From: Bacteroidales bacterium
GTDB taxonomy: Bacteria; Bacteroidota; Bacteroidia; Bacteroidales; Bacteroidaceae
Length of the DNA: 39,932 bases
Assembly: GCA_029227175.1 (NCBI GenBank)
Contig: JAQXZK010000143.1
Location: 1 to 39,932, forward strand
Reading direction: 5' to 3'
The position numbers and the translations under genes were made by a program. Below, piece by piece: positions 1 through 6,576 of this stretch. The notes beneath the pieces are model-generated. The model ran no database searches, was not told the DNA's origin, and worked only from the letters and a program-made list of their open reading frames with translations. Position 1 is the first letter of the stretch, and each line of letters opens with the position of its first letter.

Positions 1-54
1 ATGTGTTTTTTCACCGTTCACTTCTGTCAATGAATGACTTCCACCGCCAAAATG

Positions 55-348
55 CTATCTACATCGCGACAAAACCGTTATGGAAGTGGAGAAACACCAT
101 CTGCACGATGACAAAGGTATTTCGGAAATGGAAAAATACCATCTGCACGATGACAAAGATATTTCGGAAAAAGAAAAGCACCATCTGCACGATGACAAAA
201 GCATTTCGGAAATGGAAAAACACCATCTGCACGATGACAAAGGTATTTCGGAAATGGGGAAATACCTTCTGCACGATGACAAAAGTATTTCGGAAAAAGA
301 AAAACACCTTCTGCATGACGACAAGGAGTCCTGGGAGAAGGAATAGTA
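55..348. repeat. 42-bp tandem repeat, six good copies plus one degenerate
   Basis: Copies begin at 97, 139, 181, 223, 265 and 307, exactly 42 bp apart, each starting with CC(A/T)TCTGCA. A degenerate seventh copy occupies 55-96. The period is divisible by three, so several frames stay open on both strands. The last copy carries third-position changes relative to the others (CAC to CAT, GAT to GAC, AAA to AAG in the frame of 80). There are no unique spacers, so this is not a CRISPR array. Confidence 0.93.
80..346 (+). CDS. possible small 14-residue-repeat peptide (uncertain)
   Basis: If translated, this 88-residue product is six 14-residue repeats of the type HHLHDDKGISEMEK, rich in His, Asp, Glu and Lys, with no signal peptide or membrane segment. 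I recognise no family. In favour of coding: in the last copy three base changes are all synonymous (His, Asp, Lys), and a plus-strand terminator-like hairpin lies at 485-517. Against: a degenerate repeat copy (55-96) continues in the same frame upstream of the only ATG, and that frame is closed by TGA at 35-37. The reading frame may therefore be a remnant of a longer gene or the start may lie elsewhere. The minus frame covering 55-324 has the same codon-third positions, so the strand is not settled. It could also be non-coding repeat DNA. Confidence 0.25.
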   Translation: MEVEKHHLHDDKGISEMEKYHLHDDKDISEKEKHHLHDDKSISEMEKHHLHDDKGISEMGKYLLHDDKSISEKEKHLLHDDKESWEKE

Positions 349-484
349 TCTTCACCACATGAGAATCAGGCTCACGAACAGTATTTATTTGTTTGGCAAG
401 GGAGATCAGCTACTATCAAAGCAAAGCAACAAAAAAAATGTTGTCGGAGTTGTCTTGAGTTGTCGTTTTAAAGACATCAGACAA

Positions 485-517
485 GAGAGGATAACAAGGG
501 ATTCTCTCCTTTTTTCT
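485..517 (+). terminator. plus-strand intrinsic terminator candidate
   Basis: GAGAGGAT (485-492) pairs with ATTCTCTC (501-508, one G-T pair) around an 8-nt loop, followed by a T-rich run on the plus strand. No T-run follows on the minus strand. It would end a transcript coming from the 42-bp repeat region or from beyond the window. Confidence 0.45.
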
Positions 518-734
518 CAACAAATGCTCGTAAGTTTCTACTTCCCCCGTATTTTTTTTGCTTTTTGTTTGGTGATTAAATGGTCGTTTGTATTTTTGCA
601 CTGCACAGTTAATGTGTAGGGACAGGGTCAGTGACCGTGTACCGCCCCGAGGTCGGTTATCACTGACCTCATTTTTTTTCCTCCTTCATACATTGTCATC
701 CAGAAAATGCAAACGATATGTTTGGAGCAGACAC
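518..734. other. gene-free stretch with one further hairpin
   Basis: I see no credible gene between the 42-bp repeat (ending about 348) and tRNA-Trp (781). Short open frames here have no family resemblance. Within it, GGTCAGTGA (626-634) is a perfect inverted repeat of TCACTGACC (660-668) and is followed by TCATTTTTTTT, so it resembles another plus-strand terminator. Confidence 0.5.
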
Positions 735-766
735 AAAAAAAAGGGAATCGTTTCGATTCCCTTTTT
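735..766 (-). terminator. terminator after tRNA-Trp (bidirectional form)
   Basis: GGGAATCG (743-750) and CGATTCCC (754-761) form a perfect 8-bp stem with a 3-nt loop. An A-run at 735-742 gives eight Ts on the minus strand after the stem. It lies 15-20 nt beyond the 3' end of the tRNA. Five Ts also follow on the plus strand. Confidence 0.75.
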
Positions 767-780
767 GTCTATCTGCTTAG

Positions 781-853
781 CACGGGAGGAGAGGCTCGAA
801 CTCCCGACAGCCGGTTTTGGAGACCGGTACTCTACCAACTGAGCTACTCCCGT
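781..853 (-). tRNA. tRNA-Trp (anticodon CCA)
   Basis: The minus strand folds as a full cloverleaf of 73 nt: 7-bp acceptor ACGGGAG/CTCCCGT, D-arm GCTC/GAGT, anticodon stem CCGGT/ACCGG with loop CTCCAAA (anticodon CCA), T-arm GGGAG-TTCGAGC-CTCTC and discriminator G. The bases after the discriminator are CTAAG, so the 3' CCA is not encoded and must be added by the nucleotidyltransferase found at 14402. A strong promoter lies just upstream and a terminator downstream, so it is a single-gene transcript. Confidence 0.97.
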
Positions 854-867
854 GTGCTGATTGCGGT

Positions 868-899
868 GCAAAGGTACACCAAACATTTAATTAGCCAAA
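868..899 (-). promoter_or_regulatory. promoter of tRNA-Trp
   Basis: On the minus strand a -33 TTTG (896-899) and a -7 TACCTTTGC (868-876) are 19 nt apart. This is a full match to the Bacteroidota primary-sigma consensus TTTG / TAnnTTTG. The -7 box ends 14 nt before the tRNA 5' end. Confidence 0.8.
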
Positions 900-910
900 C
901 TTTTTGGTCA

Positions 911-1504
911 TTATTTTGCCAGACTCACGTCACACGCATCCTCAAACAGTACGCGATAGAACGAGGCTTTCCGCTCGAGAGAAAGCGGATAGGCACGCGA
1001 GGAAGAGGGCATCCGGTACAGCCTCATCCGACGATGGGCCAGCGAGAACTCCACATACGTTCCCACAGCCGGAATCTGAGGCACGTCCAAGCAGCGACAA
1101 ATCGTCTCGGTGGCTTTCTCGCCCGTCGTGACAATGGTGGAGCAGTGGGGAATCGAGGCAAGCAGGCGGCGGATATCGGTCTGCTCGACAACCTCCAGGT
1201 ATTTGTCGGACGCATTGTTCTTCAAGCGGCGGACGGCGGTAGCTGTGTCGTACAGCGCAACACCTTTCTCTTGCAGGAAGTCTACAAGTGCATCCTTCAG
1301 GAAGACCTTCCTCTTGACATCGGCAAAATGGTCCTTGTCTCCAAAAAACAGCAGGCCGAAGATGCGCCACATGTCGTTATTCCAATTGGGGTAAAAGAAA
1401 TCCATGCTCCACCGCCTACGCTGTGGAGGAAAACTCCCAAGCATGAGCAAGGTGGCATGCTCGGGAAGGAAGGGCTGCAGAGGATGTTGTTCTACCTCAG
1501 CCAC
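911..1504 (-). CDS. uracil-DNA glycosylase superfamily protein
   Basis: This 197-residue protein matches the DNA glycosylase (UDG/Mug-like) fold found widely in Bacteroidales and would act in base excision repair. A motif-I-like stretch, LMLGSFPP, sits near residue 20, followed by FYPNWNNDMWRIFG, and a motif-II-like MPSSSR lies near residue 165. These are the usual two active-site loops of the superfamily. The substrate (uracil, hypoxanthine or a mismatch) cannot be told from sequence alone. The start is taken as GTG at 1504, 10 nt after the stop of the upstream gene, because the frame has no ATG before residue 21. The two genes are probably co-transcribed. Family confidence is good; exact specificity is unknown. 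Confidence 0.8.
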   Translation of the reverse strand: MAEVEQHPLQPFLPEHATLLMLGSFPPQRRRWSMDFFYPNWNNDMWRIFGLLFFGDKDHFADVKRKVFLKDALVDFLQEKGVALYDTATAVRRLKNNASDKYLEVVEQTDIRRLLASIPHCSTIVTTGEKATETICRCLDVPQIPAVGTYVEFSLAHRRMRLYRMPSSSRAYPLSLERKASFYRVLFEDACDVSLAK

Positions 1505-1514
1505 AAAAGCGGAT

Positions 1515-2147
1515 TTACTTCTTGTTATTTACCTCGACATCCTTCGGGCGAGGTTCTTTCTTGGCCAACATGACTACATTGAACACGAACTCGGTCATCC
1601 ACTCCTCCGAGTAGCCCAACCGCTCCTTGTACTGACGCACGCGGGCTGCCGTCTTGTGAACATCGTCCTGCTTCCATACCGTCTTGGTACAGATGTCGTG
1701 AATGGTCTTCTGAGTCATCGTATAAAGGGCACTCTTGAAGAAGGAAGGAAGACGGAACTTCCACTGCATGAGGTTGCCGAGCAACATCATCAAGTCATTG
1801 CTGAAACCCTGATACATCACGAAATAAGGCTGCACGTCATTCTGTGTTCGGCAATGCTTCTTAATCGAATTGTCTATCTCCTTGAAATAGTTATCACTCA
1901 GACCATAGTCCTGCTTCAACATCTTGCGCGCTACCGCCTTCTCGCCCTGCCCGAGACGTCCACCCTGAGTCGGGACCTTGAACATGCGTTTGAAATTAGC
2001 CAAGTCAGGGATGAAACGAAGATTCGTAATACCCAGATTGGCAGCGATTACTGCCTGATAATATACACGCGTAAGTGAGACAAAGTCTTCCACATTCCGG
2101 GCAGACGGTGTCTCATTCTTATGAAACAACTTTGAGAAAAAAGACAT
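1515..2147 (-). CDS. conserved hypothetical protein, about 210 aa
   Basis: I do not recognise a named domain. The protein is 210 residues, basic and helix-rich, begins MSFFSKLFHKNE and has no signal peptide or clear membrane span. A Gly/Lys-rich stretch TQGGRLGQGEKAVARK lies near residues 60-75, and the C-terminus is strongly charged. It has its own promoter (-7 TACTTTTGT at 2180-2188) and is followed 10 nt later by the glycosylase-like gene, so the two probably form a transcript. Its length, ATG start and promoter all argue for a real gene. A DNA-repair link would be inference from position only. Confidence 0.8.
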   Translation of the reverse strand: MSFFSKLFHKNETPSARNVEDFVSLTRVYYQAVIAANLGITNLRFIPDLANFKRMFKVPTQGGRLGQGEKAVARKMLKQDYGLSDNYFKEIDNSIKKHCRTQNDVQPYFVMYQGFSNDLMMLLGNLMQWKFRLPSFFKSALYTMTQKTIHDICTKTVWKQDDVHKTAARVRQYKERLGYSEEWMTEFVFNVVMLAKKEPRPKDVEVNNKK

Positions 2148-2179
2148 ATATGTAAGTTTTTATTTTTTGATAAGAGTGG

Positions 2180-2188
2180 ACAAAAGTA
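2180..2188 (-). promoter_or_regulatory. -7 element upstream of the 210-aa protein
   Basis: TACTTTTGT on the minus strand is an exact TAnnTTTGT match 33 nt upstream of the ATG at 2147. No clear TTTG -33 box is visible at the usual spacing. Confidence 0.5.
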
Positions 2189-2217
2189 GCAAAAAGCAAG
2201 GATATATACATTAACAA

Positions 2218-3621
2218 TTAGTCGTTTTCTTTCTGCCAGCACTCTATATCCTCCTCTATCTCAGGGAGCATATCGCGATGGAAAACCGGGTCTTTGACTC
2301 CCGACCGTTTTTGCGCCCTGTAATTATCGAGTAGCTTCAGTGCATACTTCGACAAGCCGAAAAGAGCAACCAGATTGCAAAGGGTCTGCAGAGCCATTGT
2401 AATGTCGGCAATGGTCCACACTACATCCAACGCGGTCAACGCGCCAAACAGTACCCATCCACCGGTGAGCAGGCGGAAGACGAACATGGCCCACTTGCTC
2501 TCGGACAGGATTCTGAGATTGGCCTCACCGTAATAGTAATTGCCCAAGATAGAACTGAAGGCAAAGAAGAAAATAGATACCGCTACAAAGACACCTCCGT
2601 TCGGGCCAAGTGTTGCCACCAAAGCCTGCTGCGTGAGGCGGATGCCGTTAGCCTCATCCAACGGGACGCCACTCATCAGGATGATGAAAGCCGTACAGGA
2701 ACAGATGACCAACGTGTCGCTGAACACTCCCAACGCCTGTATCAGTCCCTGCTTCACCGGATGGGACACCGTGGCCGTAGCAGCTGCATTAGGCGTTGAG
2801 CCCTCGCCCGCCTCATTGCTGAACAGGCCACGCTTCACGCCCTGCATCACCGCAACACCAAACACGCCACCCATCGTCTGTTCCAGTCCGAAAGCATGAC
2901 GGAATATCAACGACAGCACATCGGGGAGCATACCGATATTCATCACAATGACCACCAAAGCCAAGACGATATAACCCAAAGCCATGAAAGGAACAATGAC
3001 CGACGACACCTTCGCAATGCGCTGCACGCCACCAAATATAATCAAAAGGGTCATAACCACCAGGACAATGCCCATCCACAACGGACTGACACCAAAGGCA
3101 TAATCGAAAGCAGCGCAGATGGTATTGCTCTGCACAGAATTAAACGCAAAAGCAAAATTGACAATAATCAGGACAGCAAACAAAGACGCCATCCAGGGTT
3201 TCTTCAACCCCTTCCTTATGTAATAGGCCGGACCGCCGACAAAAGAATCCTTGCCACGCACCTTGTATAATTGCGCCAAGGTAGATTCGACAAATGCCGT
3301 TGCAGCCCCTAACAGAGCAATCAGCCACATCCAGAACACCGCACCCGGGCCACCAACAAACAAGGCCGTGGCAACACCGGCCAGATTGCCCGTTCCAATC
3401 CGGCTTGCTAAGGAAATGACAAACGCCTCGAAAGAAGAGATGTGCCTCTGCCCGTCAGCCGACTTTGAGGTCGACTCACCCAGAAGCCGGAACATCTCAC
3501 GAAGAAAGCCGAACTGGACAAACCGAGACCGAAGCGTAAAGAGCAACGCACAACCCAACAACAGAGCCACCAACAAGTAGCTCCAAAGAAAATCACTTAC
3601 TGTTACAAGCCATTCCAACAT
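2218..3621 (-). CDS. alanine/glycine:sodium symporter, AGCS family
   Basis: This 467-residue integral membrane protein takes up small neutral amino acids with Na+ (or H+) across the inner membrane. It has about ten hydrophobic segments. Family landmarks are SLASRIGTGNLAGVATALF near residue 70, the GGPAYYIRKGL block near 130, and the FSNEAGEGSTPNAAATA block near 270, which is diagnostic of AGCS transporters. The length is normal and the C-terminal tail is short and acidic. The ATG at 3621 is preceded by a -7 element at 3662-3670. It appears monocistronic. It would use the sodium gradient produced by the decarboxylase operon at 17746-22337, though that link is inference. Confidence 0.95.
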   Translation of the reverse strand: MLEWLVTVSDFLWSYLLVALLLGCALLFTLRSRFVQFGFLREMFRLLGESTSKSADGQRHISSFEAFVISLASRIGTGNLAGVATALFVGGPGAVFWMWLIALLGAATAFVESTLAQLYKVRGKDSFVGGPAYYIRKGLKKPWMASLFAVLIIVNFAFAFNSVQSNTICAAFDYAFGVSPLWMGIVLVVMTLLIIFGGVQRIAKVSSVIVPFMALGYIVLALVVIVMNIGMLPDVLSLIFRHAFGLEQTMGGVFGVAVMQGVKRGLFSNEAGEGSTPNAAATATVSHPVKQGLIQALGVFSDTLVICSCTAFIILMSGVPLDEANGIRLTQQALVATLGPNGGVFVAVSIFFFAFSSILGNYYYGEANLRILSESKWAMFVFRLLTGGWVLFGALTALDVVWTIADITMALQTLCNLVALFGLSKYALKLLDNYRAQKRSGVKDPVFHRDMLPEIEEDIECWQKEND

Positions 3622-3661
3622 AACTTTTCAAAACTAATCTCGTTAAGCATCAGAAAACACC

Positions 3662-3670
3662 GCAAATCTA
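3662..3670 (-). promoter_or_regulatory. -7 element for the AGCS symporter
   Basis: Minus-strand TAGATTTGC is an exact TAnnTTTGC match about 40 nt upstream of the ATG at 3621. No convincing -33 TTTG is seen. Confidence 0.5.
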
Positions 3671-3766
3671 CATCTTTTACAGGCCTTAATTCACTCATTT
3701 ATAAATAAGTTAGGCGTTTTTTTAAAAAAAACTTTCTTTTTCGTAACAATATTTCAAGAAACAATG

Positions 3767-3775
3767 TATTTTTGC
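3767..3775 (+). promoter_or_regulatory. -7 element for the H1-like gene
   Basis: TATTTTTGC is an exact TAnnTTTGC match 43 nt upstream of the ATG at 3819. The -33 region is T-rich (around 3737-3743) but lacks a clean TTTG at the right distance. Confidence 0.55.
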
Positions 3776-3818
3776 AAACAGGTAAATTAAGTTATTAACC
3801 ATTAAACATATCAAAACT

Positions 3819-3989
3819 ATGACAGAATTAGTTGAAAAGTTGACAGTTGCTATGGCAGCATTCGAAAAGGACGCAAAGGCTGCTGCAACAGGGAACAAGG
3901 CTGCTGGTGCTCGCGCACGTAAGGTATCTCTGGAAATTGAAAAGGATTTGAAGGCTTTCCGCAAAGTGTCTATTGCTGCTGCAAAATAA
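3819..3989 (+). CDS. small histone H1-like protein
   Basis: This 56-residue gene is too short for the usual ORF cut-off. The protein begins MTELVEKLTVAMAAFEKDAK and continues with an Ala/Lys/Arg-rich core, NKAAGARARKVSLEIEKDLKAFRKVS. It matches the small histone H1-like (Hc1-type) family that is common in Bacteroidota, whose members share the EKDA...GNKAAG.RARK.SL.LEK pattern. It is basic, predicted helical and without a signal peptide, so it is expected to be a nucleoid-associated DNA-binding protein. It has its own promoter at 3767 and a terminator at 4012, giving a short single-gene transcript, as is usual for abundant small proteins. Its exact role in this lineage is not established. Confidence 0.9.
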   Translation: MTELVEKLTVAMAAFEKDAKAAATGNKAAGARARKVSLEIEKDLKAFRKVSIAAAK

Positions 3990-4011
3990 ATCCATACAAA
4001 AATCGCAAAAT

Positions 4012-4045
4012 AAAAAAGGACTATTTTTGAATAGTCCTTTTTTAT
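4012..4045. terminator. bidirectional terminator between H1-like and OmpA-family genes
   Basis: GGACTAT (4018-4024) pairs with ATAGTCC (4031-4037), flanked by an A-run on the left and a T-run on the right. It works in both directions and separates two convergent genes. It slightly overlaps the stop codon of the minus-strand gene (4042-4044). Confidence 0.85.
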
Positions 4046-5214
4046 TTTATAATCGTACTGATACTTACCCTGTTCCAGTCCGGCTCCTCATAGACCTTTA
4101 CCAAGCCGGCTCCATTGGCCCGTATGCGATAGGCCGAGATACGATACCGGTTGACAAGCAAAGACTTGACCGCCTCGGCACGCCGACCGGCCAAACGAAT
4201 ATTCAACTGGTCGCTTCCCTCCGGAGAAGCATAACCCTGAATCACGACCATAGCACCCGGATGCTTCCTGAGATAAGCGGCTATACGCTCTATGGCCGGC
4301 AACTGTCCGCTATCAACTACGGCACTGCCCTGGCGGAAGAGCACAACCGACTCCGGCGCCCTATAGCCACCGGTTGCTACCGGCTGCTCCGGCTTCACTT
4401 CCTGAGCAGGTTGTTCCACGGCGGGAAGCTGCTGGTTGCGCAGTTCCTCAATGACACGCTGCTGCTCTTCTATCACAGACCTGGCCTCCTCAAGCTCCAC
4501 ACTCTTCTGCTCGTTTTCGTAACGCAATTCATTGACCGCCTCATTGAGGAACTCTATTTCGCGATAATGATAACTGTACGGACGCGTCATGTATGGATAA
4601 CCGTTACTGTTCTTCAAGTGTAGAATCACGCAGGCCGATATCTCCCAGAGAGCCCGCCTCGTGTCAAACTGAATCTTGCCGGTTATCTTGTTCCGCAAAT
4701 CATAAATCAAGTGGGGACGCAAAGACAAAGTCACATATCTTGCCTTATCCATATTGAAATTCAGATTCAAACCCAGCCTTGCACCGATAGAGTTCTCATT
4801 TTTATTCAATGAGTAGTCGATAAAACGCAGATAACCCACACCCAGGGCTGTTTCGACCTCGAAGAAGCGCGGACGGCCATGATAACCTGCAAGCAGATTA
4901 TTCAGATTCAGGCGATTCGTCAGGAACACGCTGATATTGTCATAATCCGTTGTACTTCTTTCTGTGTTGACAGCCATCATGAATTCGGATGTCAACCCAT
5001 AAATCGGAGTCAGCTGCTTATTGATACTCAACCCGAAAGCCGGCCTGATATCGGTAAAGAAAACACTATGAATAAGAGGAGCAGATGTACCCACACTGGC
5101 ACCGAAAGACCAGTTGTCTGTTCCGCGCGTTCCCTGAAGAGAGGACTGCGCATGAACAAAAAACAGCGCCATGAGGGACGCTGCAAGGGTTATCATCATT
5201 CTCTTATTTATCAT
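4042..5214 (-). CDS. OmpA-family outer membrane protein
   Basis: The protein has a signal peptide (MINKRMMITLAASLMALFFVHAQ), a region of alternating hydrophobic strands over roughly residues 25-215 consistent with an outer-membrane beta-barrel, a Glu-rich coiled coil (about 220-265, ELEEARSVIEEQQRVIEELR) and a Pro/Glu linker. It ends with an OmpA-like peptidoglycan-binding domain (about 290-390) containing QGYASPEGSDQLNIRLAGRRAEAV. It should anchor the outer membrane to peptidoglycan. I chose the ATG at 5214 because it directly precedes a good signal peptide; the longer frame to 5244 adds ten residues before it. A promoter lies at 5298-5332. Confidence 0.88.
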   Translation of the reverse strand: MINKRMMITLAASLMALFFVHAQSSLQGTRGTDNWSFGASVGTSAPLIHSVFFTDIRPAFGLSINKQLTPIYGLTSEFMMAVNTERSTTDYDNISVFLTNRLNLNNLLAGYHGRPRFFEVETALGVGYLRFIDYSLNKNENSIGARLGLNLNFNMDKARYVTLSLRPHLIYDLRNKITGKIQFDTRRALWEISACVILHLKNSNGYPYMTRPYSYHYREIEFLNEAVNELRYENEQKSVELEEARSVIEEQQRVIEELRNQQLPAVEQPAQEVKPEQPVATGGYRAPESVVLFRQGSAVVDSGQLPAIERIAAYLRKHPGAMVVIQGYASPEGSDQLNIRLAGRRAEAVKSLLVNRYRISAYRIRANGAGLVKVYEEPDWNRVSISTIIK

Positions 5215-5297
5215 AGCAATGGTTATATTATCAACCAACCTCAAAAGACAAGCTATTGGAGCAAATTCTCAAAGAACACCGGTTTATTTTTGTCGGT

Positions 5298-5332
5298 GTA
5301 AAGATAGGTCTTTTCTTCAGCAAACTGCAAAA
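5298..5332 (-). promoter_or_regulatory. promoter candidate for the OmpA-family gene
   Basis: On the minus strand TTTTGC (5327-5332) precedes TATCTTTAC (5298-5306) by 20 nt. The -7 box differs from the consensus at one base (A for G). It implies a 5' leader of about 75 nt before the ATG at 5214. Confidence 0.45.
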
Positions 5333-5522
5333 GTGAAACAACTTTTTTCTAACTTACTGAATATATGGAACATCAGCCTATGAAGATTTTGCCATCTCAG
5401 CCCAAAAAAGGCCAGCCGACTTTTCTATTCCTCATGCAGAAGATTAGATAAAAACCAACTGGCCCTTTCTGTCAATCGCAGCCAAACAATGTGATATTTA
5501 CAATATTCTTGGCCGGTATATG

Positions 5523-5604
5523 TGCGGGTAATAGGACTCGAACCTACACGACTTGCGTCACCAGATCCTAAGTCTGGCGCGGCTACCAATTACGCCATAC
5601 CCGC
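5523..5604 (-). tRNA. tRNA-Leu (anticodon TAG)
   Basis: The minus strand folds into a class II tRNA of 82 nt. Acceptor stem GCGGGTA pairs with TACCCGC, the discriminator is A, and the anticodon stem CCAGA/TCTGG carries loop CTTAGGA (anticodon TAG, read as UAG). The long variable arm (about TGACGCAAGTCGTG) is typical of Leu. The bases after the discriminator are CAT, so CCA is not encoded. A perfect promoter precedes it. Confidence 0.97.
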
Positions 5605-5630
5605 AAAGATTCCGTCGATGATAGACGTGT

Positions 5631-5663
5631 GCAAATATAGTCAGTTTTTCCCAACCACACAAA
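5631..5663 (-). promoter_or_regulatory. promoter of tRNA-Leu
   Basis: A -33 TTTG (5660-5663) and a -7 TATATTTGC (5631-5639), both exact matches, are separated by 20 nt on the minus strand. The -7 box ends 26 nt before the tRNA 5' end. Confidence 0.8.
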
Positions 5664-5733
5664 TTGTGAACGAAATAAATGACTCTATCCGCCTTACACA
5701 ACCTCCATCTCAAACGGAACGATGTTACTTTAA

Positions 5734-6438
5734 TCAGTCATTACGCCTGTTTCCCAAGAAAATCATGACGTAGTAGAACAGTGTTGCCAAAGAGCCCAAA
5801 GCAGCCACAACGTAAGTGTAAGCAGCCGAGCGCAATGCACTCTCTGCATAAGAATGATTGTAAGCATTGGTTATACCGGCACGCCCCAGCCATACCAATG
5901 CACGGTAGCTGGCATTGATTTCAACCGGCAACGTAACCAGACTGAATAAAGTTGTCGATGCAAAGAGGATGATACCGGCCAAAAGCAACTGCGGGAATGT
6001 CTGTAACATAATTATACCCAAAAGTAAAACCCACGACATGATACTGGAGGCAAAAGACACCACCGGCACCAACTTGCTTCTCAATGTCAATGGTGCGTAT
6101 GCCTTCGCATGCTGCACAGCATGACCACACTCGTGAGCCGCAACAGCGGCAGCCATGATACTGTCACTCTCGTACACACCCTGACTGAGATTCACGGTCT
6201 TGTTGGTCGGATTATAATGGTCTGTCAACTGCCCCTGAGTGCTGATGACTTTGACATCATAAATACCATTATCGTGCAACATCTTCAATGCCACATCACG
6301 TCCTGTCATGCCATTCCCTATTGAAATACGGGAATACTTCTCAAACTTTCGTTTCAAATTTGCCTGCACCAGCCAACTGAGCAAGGCTACACCGATAAAA
6401 ATAATCCATTGAATTGGGAGTCCGCTTGTATAATACAT
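5734..6438 (-). CDS. yugP: YugP-type neutral zinc metallopeptidase, membrane protein
   Basis: This 234-residue protein belongs to the zinc-dependent peptidase YugP/DUF class. An N-terminal membrane segment (IIFIGVALLSWLV) is followed by a cytosolic-type catalytic region with the zinc motif HECGHAVQHA near residue 104, then about three C-terminal hydrophobic segments. The usual ASYRAL block that supplies the third region of the family is present near residue 185. Substrates are unknown; family members are proposed to degrade membrane proteins. The ATG at 6438 gives the standard MYYTSGLPIQW beginning, while a longer frame to 6468 adds ten residues. It seems monocistronic, between tRNA-Leu and the purA terminator. 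Confidence 0.9.
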   Translation of the reverse strand: MYYTSGLPIQWIIFIGVALLSWLVQANLKRKFEKYSRISIGNGMTGRDVALKMLHDNGIYDVKVISTQGQLTDHYNPTNKTVNLSQGVYESDSIMAAAVAAHECGHAVQHAKAYAPLTLRSKLVPVVSFASSIMSWVLLLGIIMLQTFPQLLLAGIILFASTTLFSLVTLPVEINASYRALVWLGRAGITNAYNHSYAESALRSAAYTYVVAALGSLATLFYYVMIFLGNRRND

Positions 6439-6500
6439 GGTCAATTCTTTTTTCTGTTTAACATTCAATTATCAATTTGAACAATACAAATTGCATGCCA

Positions 6501-6547
6501 AGAAAAAAGAAGTGTCCCGCTCCCTATTCGTGGAGTAGGACACTTCT
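6501..6547 (-). terminator. terminator downstream of purA
   Basis: AGAAGTGTCC (6508-6517) is a perfect 10-bp complement of GGACACTTCT (6538-6547). There is an inner CTCC/GGAG pair, and six Ts follow on the minus strand. It lies 30 nt past the purA stop and ends the Fur-purA transcript. Confidence 0.88.
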
Positions 6548-6576
6548 TCTATAAATAACAGCAATATCCGGACATC

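Noticed and set aside
55..348. CRISPR-like array from regularly spaced repeats
   Set aside because: Units are directly adjacent 42-mers with no unique spacers, and no cas genes are nearby.
707..1573. 288-codon plus-strand frame
   Set aside because: It runs antisense through tRNA-Trp and the glycosylase-like gene, both well supported on the minus strand.
5410..5464. GGCCAG/CTGGCC inverted repeat near tRNA-Leu as a terminator
   Set aside because: The arms are only 6 bp and more than 40 nt apart, so a chance match is likely.
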